NCBI GenBank assembly: GCA_004555865.1
Contig: SFJO01000014.1
Coordinates: 1-54,514, forward strand
DNA from: Oscillospiraceae bacterium
GTDB taxonomy: Bacteria > Bacillota > Clostridia > Oscillospirales > Ruminococcaceae
DNA: 54,514 nucleotides
Direction: 5' to 3'
In this document: positions 7,111 to 16,400 of the stretch, piece by piece
Layout: each line of letters begins with the position of its first letter
Position numbering within the stretch: position 1 is the stretch's first letter
Translations under genes and position numbers: made by a program
Notes under the pieces: model-generated
The model's database searches: none
The model's input: only the letters and a program-made list of their open reading frames with translations
What the model was told of the DNA's origin: nothing

Positions 7111-8501
7111 ACGAAGAAATGGTAAAAACCGCTTGTTTTACCGATGAAGTGGTGCGCCTTGCGCGCAGCGGTACGTCCGGCGCGCAGTTGGCCCAGCAGT
7201 TGGACGATTATCATGAAAAAGACATTGCCGCCGCCCTGGAGCAGCTGGATCAGCAGCATCGGCTGCTGGTCTATCACGCCCTGGGGGCCGAGCGCCTGTC
7301 GGAGGTATTCGCCTACCTGAACGATGCGGGCAAGTACCTGCGGGAGCTGCCGGTAAAAAGCGCCGCCTCCATCCTGCAGGAAATGGACGCAGACGACGCA
7401 GTGGATGCGCTGGAAACCGTCCCGCCGGACACCCGGAAGGACCTGCTGGAACAGATGGACAGCGAGGCCAAGGCGGATGTGCGCCTGATCTGTTCTTACG
7501 ATGAGGATGAGATCGGCAGCCAGATGACGACGAACTTCATCCTCATCGACCGACAGCTGACGGTGAAGCAGGCCATGCGCGCCCTGATCGCCCAGGCGGA
7601 GGAAAACGACAACATTTCCACCATTTATGTAAGCGGCGAGAACGGTGTGTTCTGCGGCGCCATTGATCTGAAGGATCTGATCATTGCCCGGGAAAACACC
7701 AGCCTGGAAACGCTCATCAGCACTTCCTACCCCTACGTCAGCGCCCGCGAGCGCATTGAGGACTGCATCGAGCGCCTGAAAGAATACGCCGAGGACTCCA
7801 TCCCCGTGCTGAATGAGAAAAAGCGCCTCATCGGCATCATCACCGCGCAGGACATTGTGGAAGTCGTGGACGATGAGATGGGCGACGACTACGCCAAATT
7901 GGGCGGCTTGACGGCCGAAGAGGACCTGAACGAAAGCCTTCTGGTCAGCGTAAAGAAGCGCCTTCCCTGGCTGATCATTCTGCTGTTCCTGGGTATGGTG
8001 GTCTCCACCGTTGTGGGCCTGTTCGAGGGCGTTGTTGCCCATGTTGCGCTGCTGGTGTGCTTCCAGTCGCTGATTCTGGACATGGCCGGAAACGTGGGCA
8101 CCCAGTCGCTGGCGGTCACCATCCGTGTTCTGATGGACGAAAGCCTCACCGCCCGCCAGAAGCTGGAACTGGTTTGGAAGGAAATGCGCATTGGCCTGTG
8201 CAACGGCGGCCTGCTGGGTGTGCTGGCGCTGCTGTTCATCGGCCTGTATGTGTGGCTGTTCAAGGGCAAAAGCATCCACTATGCGTTCTGCCTCTCCGGC
8301 TGTGTGGGCGTGTCGCTGCTGCTGTCCATGGTGATTTCCAGCTTTGTGGGCACTGCCATTCCCATGTTCTTCAAGAAAATCAAGGTAGACCCTGCCGTGG
8401 CTTCGGGCCCGCTCATCACCACCGTAAACGATCTGGTGGCCGTGATCACCTATTACAGTCTGTCCTGGCTGATGTTGGTCGAGGTATTCCACCTGACTTG
8501 A
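7107..8501 (+). CDS. mgtE: Magnesium transporter MgtE
   Basis: MgtE is a homodimeric Mg2+ channel of the inner membrane whose cytosolic domains sense Mg2+ and close the pore. This 464-residue copy has the complete layout. The acidic N domain covers about residues 1-130 (superhelical repeats, PVKSAASILQEMDADDAVDAL). Two CBS domains cover about 135-255 (MTTNFILIDRQLTV, then SIPVLNEKKRLIGIITAQDI). A plug helix and five membrane helices follow from about 280. Pore signatures MAGNVGTQS and DPAVASGPLITTVND are intact. ATG 7107 follows GCGAGG and overlaps the stop of the small ORF before it. I looked for an M-box riboswitch in the leader and did not find one. Confidence 0.95.
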   Translation: MNEEMVKTACFTDEVVRLARSGTSGAQLAQQLDDYHEKDIAAALEQLDQQHRLLVYHALGAERLSEVFAYLNDAGKYLRELPVKSAASILQEMDADDAVDALETVPPDTRKDLLEQMDSEAKADVRLICSYDEDEIGSQMTTNFILIDRQLTVKQAMRALIAQAEENDNISTIYVSGENGVFCGAIDLKDLIIARENTSLETLISTSYPYVSARERIEDCIERLKEYAEDSIPVLNEKKRLIGIITAQDIVEVVDDEMGDDYAKLGGLTAEEDLNESLLVSVKKRLPWLIILLFLGMVVSTVVGLFEGVVAHVALLVCFQSLILDMAGNVGTQSLAVTIRVLMDESLTARQKLELVWKEMRIGLCNGGLLGVLALLFIGLYVWLFKGKSIHYAFCLSGCVGVSLLLSMVISSFVGTAIPMFFKKIKVDPAVASGPLITTVNDLVAVITYYSLSWLMLVEVFHLT

Positions 8502-8563
8502 GCCTCCCGGGCCGGAATTCTTCTCTTTTATAAGCAAGCAATCAAAAAGCACGTTTAATTTCT

Positions 8564-8608
8564 GCAGCGCCCCTCTTTTCACACAGAAAAAGCGGGGCGC
8601 TGCTTTTT
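8564..8608. terminator. Terminator after mgtE
   Basis: GCAGCGCCCC (8564-8573) pairs perfectly with GGGGCGCTGC (8594-8603), followed by TTTTT. The complementary A-rich flank could also serve the convergent gene ending at 8622. Confidence 0.85.
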
Positions 8609-8621
8609 CACGGGCTGGGCC

Positions 8622-9464
8622 TCACTCCATGCACACCGCCAGGTGCCCAAGGCCTTCCTGCCTGGTCACCGCAAGCTGCTGAACAAAACCGTGCAGTTCC
8701 GGCGCAAGATAACGGCACACCGCCTGCGGATGGGGGCAGCGCCCGGCAGTCAACTGCTGCAAAAGCAGCTCCAGCTTCGCTTCCTGCTGTGCCGGGGCGG
8801 TGGTCTTTCTCCAAGCCGCCAGGCACACCGCACTCGAGGCGGTTCGATCCCCCGTGACCTCCTGCCGCAGCGCCGTGACCAGAACGCAGCGCAGCAGCAC
8901 CCCGCTCAGGTTGTAGAACTGCCGCCGGTAGTCCGGGTCAAAGCGAAGCAGAGTGCGCACCGCCAGAGGCTCCGGGAACAAATGCAGGAACTCCTGCTCC
9001 AGCTCCAACCTGTCCAGATAGGCCTGCACCGCACGAACCCCGCACAGCGACACATCCTGGTTCAGCACCGGGTAATCCATGGTGATGAGGGTTTCCTGCG
9101 GGGCAAAAATCGGGTCATACAGCCGAAAAAATCCCGGAATCGCCCGGTGGAACGTGTCCCGCAGGTTACGATTTCCGAAATCGCGGAACGCCTCTGCCAT
9201 GCGGCTGTACTGCAGTTGCGCCTTGCGCACCGCCTGCTGCACCGCGGCAAGCCCGCGCTGGTAGCGCAGCGTTCCGTCTTCTTCATTTTTGGGCTGAAGC
9301 TGCCGGTCCTCTCCAGCCTGTTCAAATTCCATGCAATAAAGAACGGCCTCCATCAGCTGGCGGGTGCGGGCATAGGTCATGCATCTGCTGCGCCCGGCCA
9401 GATACCGCGCGGCCAGCTGTTCCAGCACCGGCTGCGCATCCATGTTCCATGCGTTTGATTCCAC
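8622..9464 (-). CDS. Uncharacterised helical protein, DUF6179-like
   Basis: The 280-residue protein has no signal peptide or membrane segment and looks mainly helical (for example QLAARYLAGRSRCMTYARTR near the start and LELLLQQLTAGRCPHPQAV near the end). A motif with FFRLYDPIFAPQETLITMDYP sits in the middle. It follows, after 36 bases, a smaller helical protein in the same direction. The pairing and composition recall the DUF6179/DUF6323 gene pairs of gut Clostridia, an assignment from memory that needs a profile search. No catalytic motif is evident and no function is proposed. Confidence 0.7.
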   Translation of the reverse strand: MESNAWNMDAQPVLEQLAARYLAGRSRCMTYARTRQLMEAVLYCMEFEQAGEDRQLQPKNEEDGTLRYQRGLAAVQQAVRKAQLQYSRMAEAFRDFGNRNLRDTFHRAIPGFFRLYDPIFAPQETLITMDYPVLNQDVSLCGVRAVQAYLDRLELEQEFLHLFPEPLAVRTLLRFDPDYRRQFYNLSGVLLRCVLVTALRQEVTGDRTASSAVCLAAWRKTTAPAQQEAKLELLLQQLTAGRCPHPQAVCRYLAPELHGFVQQLAVTRQEGLGHLAVCME

Positions 9465-9500
9465 GGCGGTTCCCTCCTATCCCCGCTTTTCCAGGCGCTC

Positions 9501-9911
9501 TCAACCCTCCCGGCAGAACCGCTCCTGCGCCAGTTCTTCCAGCCGTTCAAAATCGCCGCCGCATACCCCCTCAAAGCGGGTGCTCAAAAATTCCAGAATG
9601 TGCTCGTCCGTCACCCATTCGCCGGCCTGGGCGCGGCAGTGGTAAAACAGCGCTGCCAACCGCTCCAGGCTTTCCGCGTAGGTTTGCCTGTCCAGATAGG
9701 CACTGTGTGCAAATTGCTTTGCCAGCTGCGGCAGAATGCCCTCGCCCCATTCGACCAGGCCCTCTCGGCGCAGGGCCTCCCGCCGGGTTTCCAGCAGCTG
9801 AAGAGCCTGCGCTCTGGTCAGCACCAGTGCGCCCTCTTCCGGCTGGGTCAAAAGCGCGCTCAGGCACTGCGGCTCATTCGCCTGCATCCTCCATCCGGTT
9901 ATCCCGTTCAT
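9501..9911 (-). CDS. Uncharacterised helical protein, DUF6323-like
   Basis: The 136-residue acidic, helical protein has no membrane segment. It contains a LTRAQALQLLETRREALRRE segment and ends near FSTRFEGVCGGDFERLEELA-like sequence. A GGAGGGGG site precedes the ATG. It is the first gene of a two-gene unit with the DUF6179-like protein, and conserved pairing of this kind suggests a complex. The name is from memory of paired families and should be verified with a profile search. Function unknown. Confidence 0.65.
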   Translation of the reverse strand: MNGITGWRMQANEPQCLSALLTQPEEGALVLTRAQALQLLETRREALRREGLVEWGEGILPQLAKQFAHSAYLDRQTYAESLERLAALFYHCRAQAGEWVTDEHILEFLSTRFEGVCGGDFERLEELAQERFCREG

Positions 9912-10077
9912 TGCTGCCCCCTCCGTCTTCGTCTGTGTTTCGGTCCGTTCAGGATATCATAGAAAAAGCGGGAAGAACAGGCTTGAAATCCCGCCCAAAG
10001 TGTGATAATGCAGCCAGAAAACTTCACACATTCTTAAGGCATTTCGCCCGGTGCAGGCAAACCGCAAAAAGATACGA

Positions 10078-10106
10078 TTGAACCTGCTTTGCAATTCCGC
10101 TATAAT
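10078..10106 (+). promoter_or_regulatory. Promoter of the sodium-dependent transporter gene
   Basis: TTGAAC (10078-10083) and a perfect TATAAT (10101-10106) are separated by 17 bases, about 80 bases before the ATG. Confidence 0.75.
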
Positions 10107-10186
10107 AGAAAAGCGGCCCTGATCGGAAATACTTTGCCGCACTGCAGCCCGCCAAGCATTTGTGGCTGTAAGAAATAGGAGAAAGC

Positions 10187-11569
10187 ATGAAATCAAAAGA
10201 ATCCAGAAGCACCTTTTCCGGTAAACTCGGCTTTGTTCTGTCCGCTGCCGGCGCCTCCGTCGGGTTGGGCAACATCTGGCGGTTCCCGTATCTGGCAGCC
10301 AAGTACGGCGGCGGTATTTTTCTGCTCATCTACATTCTGCTGGCGCTCACGTTCGGCTATTCCATGATCGTTGCAGAAACGGCCCTGGGCCGCATGACCG
10401 GAAAAAGCCCCGTTGGTGCGTTCGCGTTTTTCTCAAAGCCCGGCAAGCAAACCGGGGCACTGCGCTTCGGCGGCTGGATCAACGCCGTCATTCCCATTCT
10501 GATCGTCCCCTATTATTCGGTCATCGGTGGCTGGGTCATCAAGTACCTGTGTGAGTATTTTCTGGGCCACGGCCATGCGCTGGCCAGCAGCGACTACTTC
10601 TCCGGCTTCATTTCGGACGGTGCTTCCACCGAGCTGGCCTTTCTTGTGTTTGCGCTGCTGACACTGGGCATCATTTTTGCCGGTGTGCAAAATGGTGTGG
10701 AGCGATTTTCCAAAGTGACCATGCCGGTGCTGGTGGTTCTTTCGGTTGTCATCACCGCGTATTCCGTGACCCGCCCAGGGGCCATGGCCGGTGTCAAATA
10801 CTTTTTGGTGCCCAACCTGGAGAATTTCTCCTGGATGACGGTTGTTTCCGCCATGGGGCAGATGTTCTACTCCCTGTCCATCGCCATGGGCATTCTGATC
10901 ACCTTCGGCTCGTACATGAAGCGGGACATCGCCATTGAAGATTCCACGCAGAACGTGGAGCTGTTTGACACCCTCATCGCCATTATGGCCGGTTTGATGA
11001 TCATTCCCGCCGTATTTACCTTCTCCGGCGGCGACTCTGCCTCGCTGAAGGCCGGCCCGGCGCTGATGTTCATCACCCTGCCCAAAGTGTTTGACAGCAT
11101 GGGCTTTGGCTCTGCAGTCGGTGTGCTGTTCTTTCTGCTGGTGCTGTTTGCCGCGGTAACCAGCTCCATCGCCCTGACGGAGAGTGCGGTTTCCACCTTT
11201 CAGGATGAACTGGGCTGGAGCCGCAGAAAGGCCACCTGCCTAATGTCCGTCATTCTGGTTGCGCTGGGTACGCTCTCTTCTCTGGGGTACGGCCCGCTCT
11301 CCGGCGTAACGCTTCTCGGGATGCAGTTTCTGGACTTCTTCGACTTTCTGACCAACTCGGTTATGATGCCCATTGCCGCCATTGCCACCTGCCTGCTGGT
11401 CTCCCGTGTTGTTGGGGTAAAGGCCATTGAGGATGAAGTGCTGCATGGCGAGGGCACCTTCCGCCGCAAGAAGGTGTTCAATTTTATGATCCGCTATCTG
11501 TGCCCCATTTTCGCCGCCATCATTCTGGCCAGTTCCGTTGCCAATGCATTCGGTTGGATCAGTATGTAA
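10187..11569 (+). CDS. Sodium-dependent transporter, neurotransmitter:sodium symporter (NSS) family
   Basis: NSS proteins (LeuT fold) import amino acids or related amines with Na+. The 460-residue protein opens with the family hallmark GFVLSAAGASVGLGNIWRFP in the first helix, followed by YLAAKYGGGIFLLIYI. About eleven hydrophobic segments are present, a little short of the twelve in LeuT but common for bacterial members. SSIALTESAVSTFQDELGW in the later helices is also typical. The ATG has TAGGAGAAAGC before it. Single-gene unit with a strong promoter and its own terminator. Substrate cannot be read from sequence; tyrosine, tryptophan and leucine carriers are known in the family. Confidence 0.92.
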   Translation: MKSKESRSTFSGKLGFVLSAAGASVGLGNIWRFPYLAAKYGGGIFLLIYILLALTFGYSMIVAETALGRMTGKSPVGAFAFFSKPGKQTGALRFGGWINAVIPILIVPYYSVIGGWVIKYLCEYFLGHGHALASSDYFSGFISDGASTELAFLVFALLTLGIIFAGVQNGVERFSKVTMPVLVVLSVVITAYSVTRPGAMAGVKYFLVPNLENFSWMTVVSAMGQMFYSLSIAMGILITFGSYMKRDIAIEDSTQNVELFDTLIAIMAGLMIIPAVFTFSGGDSASLKAGPALMFITLPKVFDSMGFGSAVGVLFFLLVLFAAVTSSIALTESAVSTFQDELGWSRRKATCLMSVILVALGTLSSLGYGPLSGVTLLGMQFLDFFDFLTNSVMMPIAAIATCLLVSRVVGVKAIEDEVLHGEGTFRRKKVFNFMIRYLCPIFAAIILASSVANAFGWISM

Positions 11570-11586
11570 TTTCATTCAAAACGATC

Positions 11587-11629
11587 AAAAAGCGCTGCCC
11601 TGCGATGTAAATCACGGACAGCGCTTTTT
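11587..11629. terminator. Terminator after the NSS transporter
   Basis: AAAAAGCGCTG (11587-11597) pairs perfectly with CAGCGCTTTTT (11619-11629). It is symmetrical enough to serve the convergent 98-residue gene as well. Confidence 0.85.
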
Positions 11630-11656
11630 CGTCTCTTCGGGTCGGAGCCTTTCCGC

Positions 11657-11953
11657 TCAACTTTCTTCCTGGGCCGGATAATAGAGGTTGTTGGCCACAA
11701 ATTCCAGTTTGTCTTTCAAAATCAGCTCCAGGTTGCTCACGGCGGAAACCATGTTCACCACCGACTCATTCACTTCCACAATGCGGCAGAAATCCGCCGG
11801 TTCCTGGGCCAGCACCTTCTGGATTTTTTCACCCTCTGCGTTGAGAATGTGGCTGAGGGCCGTCTCCTCCAGGGCAATGCTCTCCAGCAGGTCGGTCACC
11901 GCCTGGGCCATGGTAATCGGATTGCAGGGCATTGCAATAACAGGCATCGACAT
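11657..11953 (-). CDS. Small helical protein with SIALEEtALSHILNAEGEKIQ motif
   Basis: A 98-residue protein preceded by AAGGAGGT. Residues 22-45 contain LLESIALEETALSHILNAEG, then EKIQKVLA. From memory, this motif is found in short helical modules of Firmicute surface and spore-associated proteins, including collagen-like exosporium proteins, but here it stands alone. The rest is helical (NLELILKDKLEFVANNLYYP). There is no signal peptide. It lies downstream of pfkA, separated by a terminator, so it probably has its own promoter, which I could not place confidently. Function unknown; a structural or spore-related role is a guess. Confidence 0.75.
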   Translation of the reverse strand: MSMPVIAMPCNPITMAQAVTDLLESIALEETALSHILNAEGEKIQKVLAQEPADFCRIVEVNESVVNMVSAVSNLELILKDKLEFVANNLYYPAQEES

Positions 11954-12048
11954 ATGAGGTACCTCCTTTGTGTCCCGAATTCATTCGGTGCCCCATTTTA
12001 TGGCATCCCGGTGGTTTTGGTTCCCCTATCCCGGTGCCGCAAAAAGCA

Positions 12049-12096
12049 AAAAGGGCGATACCGCCCGGCTGCCCGCCTGGTTGGTATCGTCCTTTT
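12049..12096 (-). terminator. Terminator after pfkA
   Basis: AAAAGGGCGATACC (12049-12062) pairs with GGTATCGTCCTTTT (12083-12096) with one wobble. On the minus strand the stem ends in TTTT, closing the pfkA transcript. Confidence 0.8.
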
Positions 12097-12124
12097 GAAT
12101 TGCATGATAAACCGTCTGCGCGGC

Positions 12125-13102
12125 TCAGATGGAAATGGTGTTGGCGACGTCGATCATCTTGGTGTCGATGGTCTTGTGCATGGCCAGTGCCACGTTGATG
12201 TCGTAATCCACGATCTGATCGGCCGACACAGCCACCACGCGGTTGAAGATGCCGCGCTCCAGCAGATACACAGCCTGATAGCCCATCTGAGAGGCCGTCA
12301 CGCGGTCACGCAGGGTGGGGGCACCGCCGCGCTGCACATGGCCCAGAACGGTGGCACGGGAGTCAATGCCGGTGCGGGCCTGAATCTCGTTGGCCAGATC
12401 CTGCGCCGTGCCGGGCACGCCCTCGGCCTTCACGATGATGAAATGCTTCTTGCCGGTTTTCTGGGTGAAGCTCATCCGGTCCAGAATGTCCCGCTCCAGG
12501 TCGTAAGGCCGCTCGGGGATCAGGGTGGCAATGGCGCCGGTGGCGATGCCCACGTTCAAGGCAATGTAGCCGGCGTGGCGGCCCATTACCTCCACCACGC
12601 TGCAGCGGTCATGGCTCTGGGTGGTATCGCGCAGCTTATCCACCATCTCCACCGCGGTGTTCATGGCGGTGTCGTAGCCGATGGTGTACTCACTGCAGGC
12701 AATGTCGTTGTCAATGGTGCCGGGAATGCCGATGCAGGGAATGCCCAGGTTGGCCAGCGCGCGGGCGCCCTTGAACGAGCCGTCGCCGCCGACGACCACC
12801 AGCGCATCAATGCCGTTGTCGCGGCAGCACTGCGCGCCCTGCTCCTGGCCCTCTTTGGTGAGGAACTCCAGGCAGCGGGCGGTATACAGCACCGTACCGC
12901 CGCGATGAATGATCTCGGAAACGCTGCGCAGATCCATGTCCCGCATTTCGTTGTGAAGCAGGCCGTTGTAGCCGCGCTCAATGCCCTTGACCTTGATGCC
13001 CTTGCTCAGGGCGGTACGCACAACTGCACGCACAGCAGCGTTCATGCCGGGGGCGTCGCCGCCGCTGGTGAGAACGCCGATGGTCTTGATCTCTTTTGCC
13101 AT
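12125..13102 (-). CDS. pfkA: ATP-dependent 6-phosphofructokinase
   Basis: Phosphorylates fructose 6-phosphate to the 1,6-bisphosphate in glycolysis. The 325-residue protein is standard length for the bacterial tetrameric enzyme. LTSGGDAPGMNAAVR is the nucleotide loop. VVGGDGSFKGA carries the GGDGS that marks ATP rather than pyrophosphate use. GIPGTIDNDI holds the catalytic Asp, and EVMGRHAGYIAL binds the sugar phosphate. AGGAGGAGTG precedes the ATG. It is the last gene of the leftward hprK-to-pfkA run but has its own promoter in the spacer after dnaE. The company of HPr kinase and glucokinase ties the unit to sugar catabolism. Confidence 0.97.
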   Translation of the reverse strand: MAKEIKTIGVLTSGGDAPGMNAAVRAVVRTALSKGIKVKGIERGYNGLLHNEMRDMDLRSVSEIIHRGGTVLYTARCLEFLTKEGQEQGAQCCRDNGIDALVVVGGDGSFKGARALANLGIPCIGIPGTIDNDIACSEYTIGYDTAMNTAVEMVDKLRDTTQSHDRCSVVEVMGRHAGYIALNVGIATGAIATLIPERPYDLERDILDRMSFTQKTGKKHFIIVKAEGVPGTAQDLANEIQARTGIDSRATVLGHVQRGGAPTLRDRVTASQMGYQAVYLLERGIFNRVVAVSADQIVDYDINVALAMHKTIDTKMIDVANTISI

Positions 13103-13271
13103 AAGACACTCCTCCTAAAAACGGGCCGCCCTGCTGGTCGGAACCGGTCGGCGGCTTACAGCCGCCCACCCCGTTCAACCGGCTGTTCCGGGGGCGTACT
13201 CTCTGGGCCACGGGTCGCAGCGTCGGAAGCCTGTCCTCCGGGGCTGCCGCTTTTCTCTGCCCATCGTTAAA

Positions 13272-13301
13272 AGTATATCACGCTCAGTTTTGATTTGTAA
13301 A
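13272..13301 (-). promoter_or_regulatory. Internal promoter of pfkA
   Basis: On the minus strand TTTACA (13301-13296) and TATACT (13277-13272) are 18 bases apart, about 170 bases before pfkA. Apart from this I see no gene or clear terminator in the 13103-13437 gap. Confidence 0.5.
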
Positions 13302-13437
13302 CGGTGGGAATGTTGCATGAAATCTCACTTTGTTGCACCTGTTTTCCCATCGTTCTGCCCATTTCTCGCATTTTGCGTTATGGGGTTCTGTTTCCTGCTC
13401 TTCGGTTGCCGCGCAGCTGTTTTTGGCGGGCGGGCAT

Positions 13438-16400
13438 TCAGCGAACCACCACATTTTCCTCGCCCAGAATGCGGTTCAACTCGCTGTACAGAAGGGGGTG
13501 ATCCAGCGCCCACAGGGTGCGCGGGGCCAGCACCATCTTTCCGGTGTCCACAAAACGGATGTAGACCGGCATGGTCCCGTCCAGAATGCCCAGCAGGCTG
13601 CGCACCTTGGCCATCTGGGGGCTGTCCTTTCCGGGCAGCTTTAGATACACGGCCTTCGGGCTTTCCTTCGCCACCGTACTGCGCTTGGCCAGGTTCTGCT
13701 GATCGGGCGTGTAGCGGTCAATGGGCACCACATGGTCGGCCAGCAGTTTGGCCGGTTCTTCCTCTTTGACCGAGACCCGGCCGCTCACCACCACAACGGC
13801 GTTGTCCTGCAGGGCATCCCGGCAGTCGGCAAGCGTCTTGGGGAAGATCAAAATTTCTATGGTGCCGGTCAGGTCCTCCACTGTGGTAAAGGCCATCAGC
13901 GTATTGGATTTGGTCGTCATAAACTTGGTTTTGACCACCGTGCACACCAGATTTACCTGCCTGCCGTCGTATTCTTTGGCGCTTTCACCGGAAAGCGCCA
14001 AAATCTGGCAAGTGGCGTACTGCTCAATCTTTTCGCGGTAACTGTCCAGCGGATGGCCGGACAGATACAGCCCGCTCACATCCTTCTCCATGCGCAGCAG
14101 TTCCTGCGGCGGGTACTCGGGCACCTTGGGAATGTGGTAATCGTCCCACTCGTCCTCATCGTCCAGCTGACTGAACAGGTCCAGCTGCCCGGCGACGTTT
14201 TTGCGCGCATCGGTTTCCACGCTTTTCAGAATGCCTTCTACCGACTCCAGCATTCCCCGCCGGGTGTCCTCCAACTGGTCAAAAGCTCCGGCCTTGATGA
14301 GGCTTTCCACCGCCCGGCGGTTGATCTCCACGCCGTACAACCGCTTGCAGTAATCATACAGGCTGCGGAAGGGCATTTCCCTGCGCTCCTGCACGGTGGT
14401 GGCAATCAGGTTGCGGCCCACGTTTTTTACCGCATTCAAGCCAAACCGGATGTCCGGTCCGTCCACGGTAAAGCCGCCATCACTCACGTTGATGTCCGGC
14501 GGCAGCACCCGGATGCCCAGGCGCTGGCACTCGCCCGAATACTCAATGACCTTATCGGTGTTGTCCAGCACACTGGTGAGCAGCGCTGCCATAAACTGGC
14601 TGCGGTAATGACATTTCAGGTACGCGGTCTGATACGCCACATAGGCGTAGCAGGCGGCATGGGATTTGTTGAAGGCGTAGGATGCAAAGCTGGACATATC
14701 GTCAAAGATGGCATTGGCCGCCTCCTCCGAAATGCCGTTCTTGATGCAGCCGTTGCATTCCTGCCCGGGGGTCGTGTTGCCGTACACGAAGTGCTGGCGT
14801 TCTTTTTCCATCACATCGTGTTTTTTCTTACTCATTGCGCGGCGAACCAGGTCGGCCTGACCATAGGAGAAGCCTGCCAGCTCCCGGCAGATCTGCATCA
14901 CCTGCTCCTGGTACACGATGCAGCCATTGGTCACGTCCAGAATGTGTGCCAGTTCCGGCGTTTTGTAACGAATCTGATCCGGCTGGCGGCGGTTGCGCAG
15001 GTAGGTGGGTATGGAATCCATAGGGCCGGGACGATACAGGCTGATCAGAGCGATGACATCCTCCAGGCTCTGCGGGTGCAGCCCGGCCAGAACCTGCCGC
15101 ATACCCGTGGATTCCAGCTGGAACACGCCCTCGGTCTCGCCCTGGGCCAGCATTTCATAGGTGGCCTTGTCCTCATAGGAAATGGCGTCCAGCGAAAAGT
15201 CCGGCTGCACCCGGCGGATCATCTCCTCGGCGTCGTGCAGCACCGTCAGGGTGCGCAGGCCCAAAAAGTCCATCTTCAGCAGGCCCAGTTCCTCAATGGT
15301 GGTCATATTGAACTGAGTCACTGGCACGCCGTCGTTGGTGGAAAGCGGCACATACTCATTGGCCGCCTCCCGGGTGATCACCACGCCCGCCGCATGGGTG
15401 GAAGCGTGGCGGGGCATTCCCTCGATCTTGATGGCGGTGTCGATCAGCTCCTGCACCTTGGGGTCGGCGTCGTAGCGGGCCTTCAGCTCCGGCGAAACCT
15501 CCATGGCCCGGTGCAGGGTCATTTTCAGTTCCATCGGCACCAGCTTGGCAACCCCATCCACCTCCTGATACGGCATATCCAGCACTCGGCCCACGTCACG
15601 AATGGCCGCACGGGCCGCCATGGTTCCGAAGGTAACGATCTGCGCCACATGGTCGTGGCCATACTTCCGGTTCACATAGTCAATGACCTCCTGCCGCCGC
15701 TCATAGCAGAAGTCCACATCAAAGTCGGGCATACTCACGCGCTCTGGGTTCAAGAAGCGCTCGAACAGCAGGTTGTACCGAATGGGGTCGATGTTGGTAA
15801 TGCCCACGCAGTAGGCGCACAGGCTGCCCGCACCGCTGCCGCGCCCAGGGCCTACCGGAATCCCCTGACTTTTTGCGTAATTGATAAAATCGAACACGAT
15901 GAGGTAATAGTTGGTGTACCCCATACGCTTGATAACCCCGATTTCATATTCCAGGCGCTTCGTCAGTTCCGGGTCAGGATGTTCTCCATAGCGGCGCACC
16001 AGACCCTCCCGGCAGAGCTTCTCAAAATATTCCTGATTCTCCATTCCGTCCGGCGCTTCGAAGTAAGGCAGCTTGGTCACGCCAAACTCAAAATCGAAGT
16101 TGCACTGTTCGGCAATTTTGTTGGTATTTTCACACGCCTCCGGGCAGATGGAAAACAGATCGTACATCTCATCGGTGCTTTTGAGATAGAACTCGTCCGT
16201 CTCAAATTCCATCCGATCCTGATCGTTCACGGTTTTGCCCGTCTGAATGCAGATCAGGATGCTCTGCATCTTGCTGTCTTCCTTGCGCAGATAGTGGGCA
16301 TCGTTGGTGGCCACCAGCGGAATGCCCGTCTCTTTGGAAAGGCGGATCAGCTGGGGCAGCACCGTCTGCTGCTCTTCAAGGCCGTGGTCCTGAATTTCCA

